Below, in pieces: positions 1-5,752 of a stretch of DNA of 23,695 nucleotides. How positions within the stretch are numbered: the first letter of the stretch is position 1; each line of letters begins with the position of its first letter. Source of the stretch: an uncultured Alphaproteobacteria bacterium (GTDB lineage: Bacteria > Pseudomonadota > Alphaproteobacteria > RF32 > CAG-239); the NCBI GenBank assembly GCA_934254925.1, contig CAKQMD010000020.1:1-23695 (forward strand). Reading direction: 5' to 3'. Under the pieces are notes generated by a model. The model ran no database searches. It was not told the origin of the DNA and saw nothing but the letters and a program-made list of their open reading frames with translations. Position numbers and translations under genes: made by a program.

Positions 1-19
1 GGGTGGAGAGAGTGAGTTG

Positions 20-172
20 GAGAGAAAAAAGAGAGAGAATTGGTGAAGGGACGAGGAAGAGAGGGGCAAAGAAAGAAGCGGGATCGTGGCAGGGAGAGGA
101 GGCGTGGAGAGTTTTTCCCACCGGCCGGTGGCCGGCGCCCCCCGCGTAGGGGGAAAGAAGCGGCGCAGCCGT
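20..172. repeat. Purine-rich direct repeat, copy 1
   Basis: A stretch very rich in G and A on the plus strand that recurs, with small indels, at 213-366. Aligned blocks lie 194 to 196 bases apart. The best conserved part runs from the segment starting gaggggcaaagaaag (61) to gaagcggcgcagccgt (ending 172). It contains a perfect 14-base palindrome, ccaccggccggtgg, at 118-131. No credible gene overlaps it. I do not recognise the family; it may be an intergenic repeat of this genome. Confidence 0.8.
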
Positions 173-212
173 GAGGAGGAAGGCAGAGGATCTTGAGGTG
201 GTGGGGAGAAGG

Positions 213-366
213 GACAGAGAAGAAAAAGAGAGAACTGGTGAAGGGAACGAGGGAGAGAGGGGCAAAGAAAGAAGCGGGATCGTGGCAGAGAGAGGAGGCG
301 TGGAGAGTTTTTCCCACCGGCCGGTGGCCGGCGCTCCCCGCGTAGGGGAAGAAGCGGCGCAGCCGT
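213..366. repeat. Purine-rich direct repeat, copy 2
   Basis: Second copy of the repeat at 20-172, with the same order of blocks: GA-rich tract, then gaggggcaaagaaag at 257, then the palindrome at 314-327, then gaagcggcgcagccgt ending at 366. The differences are a few substitutions and one- or two-base indels. The 40 bases between the copies are also purine rich. A 68-codon open frame crosses this copy, but its composition only mirrors the repeat. Confidence 0.8.
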
Positions 367-422
367 CAAGAACGTAAACGAAGAAAGGCCGGCAAAAAAA
401 ACAGCGCCAGCCGTCAAGAACG
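361..422. repeat. Short direct repeat agccgtcaagaacg
   Basis: The 14-mer agccgtcaagaacg occurs at 361-374, at the tail of purine-rich copy 2, and again at 409-422 just downstream of the elbB stop. Purine-rich copy 1 ends with agccgtgagg instead, so the 14-mer may mark the true edge of the repeat unit. It could be a fragment of a third copy. Confidence 0.6.
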
Positions 423-435
423 GAGGATAATTTTT

Positions 436-1119
436 TTAATAAATAAGTTCGAGCATTTCGTCGACGAGGTTGTGAATACCGCGGCAGACGTCTTTAATGG
501 ACTTGGCGCTCATATAGGCGGGCACGGTGACGATTTTGTGTTCGACATCGACGCAGACTTCGGTAACGTCCCGGGTCTGGTGTTTGGCGCCCATTTTTTG
601 AATCCCGGCAGCGACTTTGCTGTCTGTTCCGACAGTGACGGTTATTTTGTGGCGTCCGAGAACGCGGGCCAGGATGACGGGAGCGATGCACATGGCGCCG
701 ATGACGAGATTGCGTTCGAAGCTTTCATCAATGGCGCGGCGCACGTCGCTGTTAACGTCACAATCGGGGCCTTTGAGGGCAAAATCGCTGAGGTTGGTAA
801 CGGCACCGAAGCCGCCGGGAAAGAGCAAGGCGTCAAACTCGTTGGCTTTAAATTCGGAAAGGTCTTTGATTTCGCCGCGGGCGATACGCGCCGATTCTGC
901 CAAGACATTGCGATTATCTTCGTCGCCGAAGAGGGCGGTAGCGTTTCCTGTAAAATGGTCGATGGTGCGGGCCTGCCAGGTGTTGGGCGCAAAGCATTGA
1001 TACTCGCAGCCGGATTCGTCGAGGGCAAGCAGGGTGCAAACGGCTTCGTGGATTTCCGAACCGTCGAAGACGCCGCAACCGGATAAAACGACGGCGACGC
1101 GGGGAGTTTCCTCATGCAT
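436..1119 (-). CDS. elbB: ElbB, DJ-1/PfpI-like glyoxalase family protein
   Basis: A 227-residue protein of the ElbB (SCRP-27A) branch of the DJ-1/PfpI class I glutamine-amidotransferase-like superfamily. The family has been linked to isoprenoid biosynthesis and has weak glyoxalase activity. The hallmarks are the N-terminal block VVLSGCGVFDGSEIHEAV, the LLFPGGFGAVTNLSDFA loop, the nucleophile-elbow motif AMCIAP with the expected Cys, and a C-terminal VTVPAYM block. Length matches the family (about 217 in E. coli). The frame extends 22 codons upstream, but ATG at 1119 is preferred: homologs begin here and an AAAGGAAA Shine-Dalgarno lies just upstream. It is divergent from the M16 peptidase gene, whose run includes ispH, also an isoprenoid gene. 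Its 3' side runs into the purine-rich repeats, and I see no hairpin terminator. Confidence 0.93.
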   Translation of the reverse strand: MHEETPRVAVVLSGCGVFDGSEIHEAVCTLLALDESGCEYQCFAPNTWQARTIDHFTGNATALFGDEDNRNVLAESARIARGEIKDLSEFKANEFDALLFPGGFGAVTNLSDFALKGPDCDVNSDVRRAIDESFERNLVIGAMCIAPVILARVLGRHKITVTVGTDSKVAAGIQKMGAKHQTRDVTEVCVDVEHKIVTVPAYMSAKSIKDVCRGIHNLVDEMLELIY

Positions 1120-1156
1120 ATTTATTTCCTTTCCATTTAACAAATTTGTGATATAC

Positions 1157-1185
1157 AAGATAATTAATCTTTGCGAATTTAACAA
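1157..1185 (-). promoter_or_regulatory. Candidate sigma-70-like promoter of elbB
   Basis: Read on the minus strand, TTGTTA (1185-1180) and TATCTT (1162-1157) are 17 bases apart, each matching four of six consensus positions. They lie about 40 bases upstream of the elbB start in the AT-rich divergent gap. The match is weak. Confidence 0.3.
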
Positions 1186-1203
1186 TAGTTTTTAGGTAAA
1201 AAT

Positions 1204-2469
1204 ATGCAATCACAATTAACTCGCCTGCCGAACGGCTTAAGAATCGTAACTTCCTCCAGGGAGCAGACGGAAAGCGTTTCCTTGGGGTTATGGGTGAACA
1301 CGGGGTCGGCTTATGAAAGAGAAGAGGTAAACGGCATTTCTCATTTTTTGGAGCATATGGCGTTTAAGGGAACGGAAAAAAGGACGGCGTTGCAGATTTC
1401 GGAAGAAGTCGAGGACGTCGGCGGCCAGCTGAACGCCTATACGTCGCGGGAGTTTACTGCCTTTTATGCCAAAATGCTGAAAGGCGACGCCGAATTGGCG
1501 GCAGACGTGCTGTGCGATTTGATCTCGCACCCGACTTTCCCGGAAGAAGAACTGGTCAAGGAGCGGGAGGTCGTGGTTCAGGAGATAAAACAGTCGATCG
1601 ACACGCCGGACGACGTCGTTTTTGACTATATGCAGGCGACGGCTTTTCCGAATCAAGCTCTCGGCCGGACGATTCTCGGACCGGGGGAGACGGTCAGAAG
1701 CTTTGACAAGGAGAAGCTGAAAGCTTATATCGCCACCAATTATGCCGCGGAAAACATCGTGGCTTGCGCCGTGGGAAACATTTGGCACGAAGACTTTGTC
1801 CGGATGATCGGCGAACGCTTGTCGATGTTGCAGCCGAAGACGAACTTCAAGAAGGAAAAGCAGGTTTATGTCGGCGGTAACTGCAACGAATCCCGGCCGA
1901 TCGAACAGGCGCACGTGGTTTTGGCTTTTAAGGGTTTTGACTATTTTGACCAGCAGCATTATTATCCTTCCATCTTGTTTTCGACCTTGTTCGGCGGGGG
2001 AATGTCTTCGCGGCTGTTCCAGGAGATTCGCGAGAAGAGGGGACTGGTCTACAGCGTTTACAGCTTTGGCAATTCCCACACGCAAAACGGTTTGTTCGGC
2101 ATTTATGCCGGAACCACCCGCGAGGAGCTGAAACAGTTACTGCCGGTGGTGGGAGAAGAGATCAGAAAGGTGCGCGGAGATTTGGTGCGGCCGCAGGAGC
2201 TGCGTCGGGCCAAAACGCAGCTGAAGGCCAGCCTGCTGATGTCTTTGGAGAGCTCTTCGGCAACGTCGGAGGTTTTGGCGCGTCAGGAACTTTTGTATAA
2301 CCGCCGGATTCCCATCGAGGAGATGGTGGAAAGAATCGAAAGCGTTAGTTTGGAGGATATTCGCGCCACGGCAGAAGCCGTCTTTGCCAGCCGTCCGACT
2401 TATGCTTTGGTGGGGGATATTGCCGGCCATCCCGATTATGAGACGGTTTTGAAGCTTCTGAGAGGCTGA
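1204..2469 (+). CDS. M16B family zinc peptidase (processing peptidase-like)
   Basis: A 421-residue single-module M16B metallopeptidase, the bacterial relative of mitochondrial processing peptidase beta. The inverted zinc motif HFLEH is at residues 47-51, with His47, Glu50 and His51. The third ligand, Glu127, lies in VVVQEIKQ, giving the HxxEH-x75-E spacing of the family. The C-terminal half carries the glycine-rich LFGGGMSSRLFQEIREKRGLVYSVYS block typical of the inactive half (split here as positions 261-286). No signal peptide is seen, so it is probably cytoplasmic. Start: ATG at 1204 with a modest AGG eight bases upstream. The stop is followed two bases later by the ispH ATG, so the two are probably co-transcribed and translationally coupled. 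The exact substrate cannot be told from sequence. Confidence 0.93.
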   Translation: MQSQLTRLPNGLRIVTSSREQTESVSLGLWVNTGSAYEREEVNGISHFLEHMAFKGTEKRTALQISEEVEDVGGQLNAYTSREFTAFYAKMLKGDAELAADVLCDLISHPTFPEEELVKEREVVVQEIKQSIDTPDDVVFDYMQATAFPNQALGRTILGPGETVRSFDKEKLKAYIATNYAAENIVACAVGNIWHEDFVRMIGERLSMLQPKTNFKKEKQVYVGGNCNESRPIEQAHVVLAFKGFDYFDQQHYYPSILFSTLFGGGMSSRLFQEIREKRGLVYSVYSFGNSHTQNGLFGIYAGTTREELKQLLPVVGEEIRKVRGDLVRPQELRRAKTQLKASLLMSLESSSATSEVLARQELLYNRRIPIEEMVERIESVSLEDIRATAEAVFASRPTYALVGDIAGHPDYETVLKLLRG

Positions 2470-2471
2470 AG

Positions 2472-3371
2472 ATGAAGGAACTGGAGATTTTTCTGGCCGA
2501 ACCGCGGGGCTTTTGCAGTGGCGTTGTCCGGGCGATTGCTTTGGTGGAAAAGCTGCTGGAGGAAACGGGCGCCCCGGTGTATGTTCGCCATGAAATCGTC
2601 CATAACCGCCATGTGGTGGAAGATTTGAAAGCCCGCGGCGTGATTTTTATTGACGACTGGGAAGAGATAACGCAGCCCGATCGTCCGGTAATTTTCTCAG
2701 CGCACGGTGTTTCCAAGGCCGTGGAGGCCGAAGCCGCCGCAAGAGGGCTGAAGACTTACGACGCCACTTGTCCTTTGGTGGAAAAGGTGCACCGCAACAT
2801 TCGCCGCTTTTATGAAGAAGGGATGGAGATTGTTCTCATCGGCCAACCGCATCATGCCGAAGTCGAGGGGACGGCAGGCCAATGCCCCGATCCGAGCCAG
2901 GTTCACATCATCAGTTCGGCGGAGGAGGCCGAAGAGTTGGCTCTGCCGGCCGAAAGGGAAATCGGCGTTGTGACGCAAACGACCTTGGCGGTTGACCGAA
3001 CGGCGGCGATTATCGAGGTTTTGCGACGGCGCTTTCCACGGTTGCATTTGCCCCCGGTCAGCGACATTTGCTATGCCACGACGCATCGTCAGCAGGCGGT
3101 GAAGGCTTTGGCGGCGCGTTGTCCGACTGTTGTGATTATCGGTTCCGCCAATTCGTCAAATTCCAGGCATTTGCGCGAAACCGCCTTGGCGGCCGGGGCA
3201 AAGACGGCCCTGCTGATTGACGATTACCGGGAACTGGATCTGCAAATGCTGGAAACCCCCGTCGGCGTCAGTGCCGGAGCGTCGGCACCGGAACATCTGG
3301 TGGAGGAGTTGCTGGCCTTTTTGCAACGGCATTATGACAATGTTAAGATTCGTCATGTTAAAATCAACTAA
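2472..3371 (+). CDS. ispH: 4-hydroxy-3-methylbut-2-enyl diphosphate reductase IspH
   Basis: A 299-residue iron-sulfur enzyme that performs the last step of the MEP pathway, making IPP and DMAPP from HMBPP. The three [4Fe-4S] ligands are Cys15 (in GFCSGV), Cys100 (in DATCPLVEKVH) and Cys200 (in SDICYATTHRQ). Substrate-site residues are also present: His44 in EIVHN, His78 in SAHGVS, and His128/Glu130 in QPHHAEVEGT, the latter matching the catalytic Glu126 of E. coli. Length is normal. It starts two bases after the upstream peptidase stop. Its products would feed the farnesyl diphosphate used by the HpnC/HpnD/HpnE module elsewhere in the window. Confidence 0.97.
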   Translation: MKELEIFLAEPRGFCSGVVRAIALVEKLLEETGAPVYVRHEIVHNRHVVEDLKARGVIFIDDWEEITQPDRPVIFSAHGVSKAVEAEAAARGLKTYDATCPLVEKVHRNIRRFYEEGMEIVLIGQPHHAEVEGTAGQCPDPSQVHIISSAEEAEELALPAEREIGVVTQTTLAVDRTAAIIEVLRRRFPRLHLPPVSDICYATTHRQQAVKALAARCPTVVIIGSANSSNSRHLRETALAAGAKTALLIDDYRELDLQMLETPVGVSAGASAPEHLVEELLAFLQRHYDNVKIRHVKIN

Positions 3372-3395
3372 AGTTTAATCTCAGAGGACCTTAAA

Positions 3396-4463
3396 ATGTC
3401 GCGGGCAGAAGATATTTTTCAGAAGTTGATTTATTTCGGCGAAGATGCCTTGGATGATTTTATCATCAACCAACAGACCGAAGAATTGTTTTTGGATTTC
3501 AAACAGGCCGTTTCCACCGGCAAAAACTTTGTAACCCTGCACCGAGACGACCGCAAAAACTTGTCAAAGGCCATTTCCGGCTTCGGCAATTCCGAGGGCG
3601 GCGTCATTGTTTGGGGAGTCGAATGCTCGCGTGACAACGAGATCGGTGATGTCGCCAAGGCAAAAGTCAAGGTCAAAAACGTGCACCGCTTCTTGAGCTG
3701 GTTGGAAAACGCTATTTCCGGCTGTACCATCCCCAGCCACAACAAAGTGCGCAACCACATCATCAGCACGGATGCCAACGGTGACGGCTACATTGCCACC
3801 TATATTCCCAAATCCGAGATCGCACCGCTGATGTCAACGACCAACGGCGCAATTTACATCCGTTCCGGTTCCAACAACGTCCCGGCGCCTTATGCCGTGA
3901 TTGCCGGAATGTTCGGACGTCGGCCGCAACCGAATATCGAACTGCTGTTCAATGATCGAAAGATGGAAGTTCTGGAGAATATTGACGAAGACATCCTTTA
4001 TCCCAACAGTATTGACAATCCACCGGAAAAATATGTCAAAATCAGCCTGTCGATCCAAGCGGAAAACGACAGCAACGTCATTGCCCGCGAGATCTATCTC
4101 TCTTGCCGGACGCTCAATACCGGCGGCGATTATAACAAAGTGCGCTTTTTGAACTACAATCAGGTTGACTCCATTCCCGGCATCGAAGGTCAGCTGAACC
4201 TGATCACCCGGCCGGAGCTGCGTCTGCCGCCGCGGGGAATCCTGAAGTTTACCAATGTTGAATTTATCCTTTCGCCGTATATTGAAGAAGACTTTGAGCT
4301 GGAAGGCGTTATCGGCGCCGACCAAAGTCTGCCGCGCGACTTCAAGATCTATATTCCCAAAAACCGCCTGCGTTCCTTTGTCGCCCGGGCGTTGCGCGGG
4401 GAGGAGGAGCAGACGCTGCTGCTTAACGAGTTTTTTCATGACTTTTACGTGGGGATGGACTGA
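3396..4463 (+). CDS. AlbA_2 (Schlafen-type) domain protein
   Basis: A 355-residue protein. Its N-terminal half has the AlbA_2/Schlafen putative nucleic-acid-binding fold: TEELFLDFK around 28-36, then SGFGNSEGGVIVWGV at 61-75, then GAIYIRSGSNNVPAP at 151-165. The C-terminal half (about 180-355) is beta-rich and I do not recognise it. Such proteins are often annotated as ATP-binding or transcriptional regulators, but the biochemical role is poorly defined. Start: ATG with AGAGGA nine bases upstream. It follows ispH by 24 bases, and its TGA shares one base with the rnhA ATG (TGATG), so expression is coupled. In many alphaproteobacteria, as I recall, the place between ispH and rnhA is held by thrB. 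Confidence 0.8.
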   Translation: MSRAEDIFQKLIYFGEDALDDFIINQQTEELFLDFKQAVSTGKNFVTLHRDDRKNLSKAISGFGNSEGGVIVWGVECSRDNEIGDVAKAKVKVKNVHRFLSWLENAISGCTIPSHNKVRNHIISTDANGDGYIATYIPKSEIAPLMSTTNGAIYIRSGSNNVPAPYAVIAGMFGRRPQPNIELLFNDRKMEVLENIDEDILYPNSIDNPPEKYVKISLSIQAENDSNVIAREIYLSCRTLNTGGDYNKVRFLNYNQVDSIPGIEGQLNLITRPELRLPPRGILKFTNVEFILSPYIEEDFELEGVIGADQSLPRDFKIYIPKNRLRSFVARALRGEEEQTLLLNEFFHDFYVGMD

Positions 4464-4933
4464 TGGCCAAGGTTGAAATCTTCACCGACGGCGCTTGCTC
4501 GGGCAATCCCGGAGCCGGTGGTTGGGGGGCATTGCTGCGCTATGGCGGCGCGGAAAAGGAACTCTCCGGTGGCGAGGCGGAGACGACCAATAACCGCATG
4601 GAACTGACCGCGGTGATCGAATCGCTTAAGGCCTTAAAGCGAATCTGCGATCTGACGATTTATACTGACAGCCGCTATGTCATGGACGGCGTCACCCAAT
4701 GGCTTCAAAATTGGAAGAAAAACAACTGGAAGACGTCAAATAAGAAATCTCCGGTCAAAAACGTCGATTTATGGCAAGAACTCGACCGACTCTTGAGCAA
4801 CCATAGGGTTGAGTGGGTTTGGGTCAAGGGACACAACGGGCATCCGGAAAACGAACGCGTCGATAAACTGGCCCGCGACGAAGCACGGAAAAGATTTGTC
4901 GATTCCGCCGAAAAGCTTGGACAGCAAGGCTGA
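4463..4933 (+). CDS. rnhA: Ribonuclease HI
   Basis: A 156-residue RNase HI that cleaves the RNA strand of RNA-DNA hybrids, for example at R-loops and Okazaki primers. The four DEDD carboxylates are visible: Asp9 in IFTDGACSGNPG, Glu47 in NNRMELTAV, Asp69 in YTDSRYV and Asp134 in ERVDKLA. His124 in VKGHNGHPENE and the basic protrusion around LQNWKKNNWKT are also in place. Length matches E. coli (155). The start overlaps the preceding stop by one base, so translation is likely coupled. No strong hairpin terminator follows. Confidence 0.97.
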   Translation: MAKVEIFTDGACSGNPGAGGWGALLRYGGAEKELSGGEAETTNNRMELTAVIESLKALKRICDLTIYTDSRYVMDGVTQWLQNWKKNNWKTSNKKSPVKNVDLWQELDRLLSNHRVEWVWVKGHNGHPENERVDKLARDEARKRFVDSAEKLGQQG

Positions 4934-4990
4934 ACAAGAAAAAATATTTCACAAAATCAAACTGTAATAAAAGTTTAACAATTAAAATTA

Positions 4991-5019
4991 TTGCAAAAAT
5001 AGACATAATATGCTATTCT
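4991..5019 (+). promoter_or_regulatory. Candidate promoter with extended -10
   Basis: TTGCAA (4991-4996) and TATTCT (5014-5019) are separated by 17 bases. A TGC in front of the -10 hexamer gives the extended TGn form. It lies 45 bases upstream of the 5065 gene in an AT-rich gap. Confidence 0.45.
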
Positions 5020-5064
5020 TTGTCTAGTTTGTGATTTTTCATTAAACTTTATTATGGTGCAACA

Positions 5065-5751
5065 ATGACTGCAGAAGATAAAAAAAGAATACCTTTTGAA
5101 GAAACAGAAGTTTCGTCCAAACAGTACAAAAAAGAAAGTAGTGTTGAAGAATATATTATGGACTACGTCGGCCGGGAGCGCTGCCAAACCTCCGGCGAAT
5201 ATATTGTCATCCAAGGCAAGTTGACAATCGACGGCCGCCGCGTCATCAAAAATCTGGATTGGAGCAAGGTTATTGCCGACAGCGTCTGGATTGTGAACGA
5301 AGACGAAAATCACCGTCCTCTGGCGCCGGAAGACCAGGCCGTCGACGACTATGAGCGGCTGCCGCTTTCGCGCTTTGGCATCTCTACCTGCCTTCAGGCG
5401 CCGAACGTCGAAAGCTTTCTCACCCACAATGCCCACGGTCGATATGAAAAGAAGGAAAACGCCTATATTGTGAGCGGCTTTCTGCGTATTCCGGAAGGAA
5501 ACATGGATTACAGTTCGGTTCATGCCGATGCCGTCCTGTGGTATAAAAAAAGCGTTTCCGCGTTTGAAGAACTTCCTCATTGCAAAAGAAACTACGGCAT
5601 CAACGCCTCCCTGATCAAGCTGGAGGGCAACGTCAGTTCCGGTAAAATGTCCGAACGCGGCTTGGGCAAAAGCGTTCGTCGCGATTTGAGAAAAAATTCG
5701 CCGCATGGTTTGCTGCGCCTTTTTTCCGGTTTGGGCAGCAAGGAAGATTAA
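5065..5751 (+). CDS. Protein of unknown function with internal duplication
   Basis: A 228-residue soluble protein that I do not recognise. There is no signal peptide and no membrane segment. Two related units can be aligned by eye: residues 46-113 (YIVIQGKLTI ... VIADSVWIV ... YERLPLSRFGISTCLQ) and 134-189 (YIVSGFLRIP ... VHADAVLWY ... FEELPHCKRNYGINASLIK). Each reads as paired beta strands followed by an E-x-L-P motif and another strand. The N-terminal 40 residues are charged and the C-terminal 40 are basic, both probably flexible. No clear Shine-Dalgarno precedes ATG 5065; an upstream ATG at 5054 is out of frame. It has its own candidate promoter and ends one base before the stop of the convergent DsbD-like gene. 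Confidence 0.75.
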   Translation: MTAEDKKRIPFEETEVSSKQYKKESSVEEYIMDYVGRERCQTSGEYIVIQGKLTIDGRRVIKNLDWSKVIADSVWIVNEDENHRPLAPEDQAVDDYERLPLSRFGISTCLQAPNVESFLTHNAHGRYEKKENAYIVSGFLRIPEGNMDYSSVHADAVLWYKKSVSAFEELPHCKRNYGINASLIKLEGNVSSGKMSERGLGKSVRRDLRKNSPHGLLRLFSGLGSKED

Positions 5752-5752
5752 G

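Noticed and set aside
171..377. A 68-codon plus-strand open frame in the purine-rich repeat
   Set aside because: It spans repeat DNA with extreme G/A bias, has Arg/Glu/Gly-only-like composition, no Shine-Dalgarno worth the name, and no family resemblance.
1..430. CRISPR array
   Set aside because: The repeats are long, only two copies, imperfect, and not separated by unique spacers of equal length; no cas genes are present.
472..1086. A 204-codon plus-strand open frame opposite elbB
   Set aside because: Antisense shadow; ElbB on the minus strand has full-length family match and a proper start.
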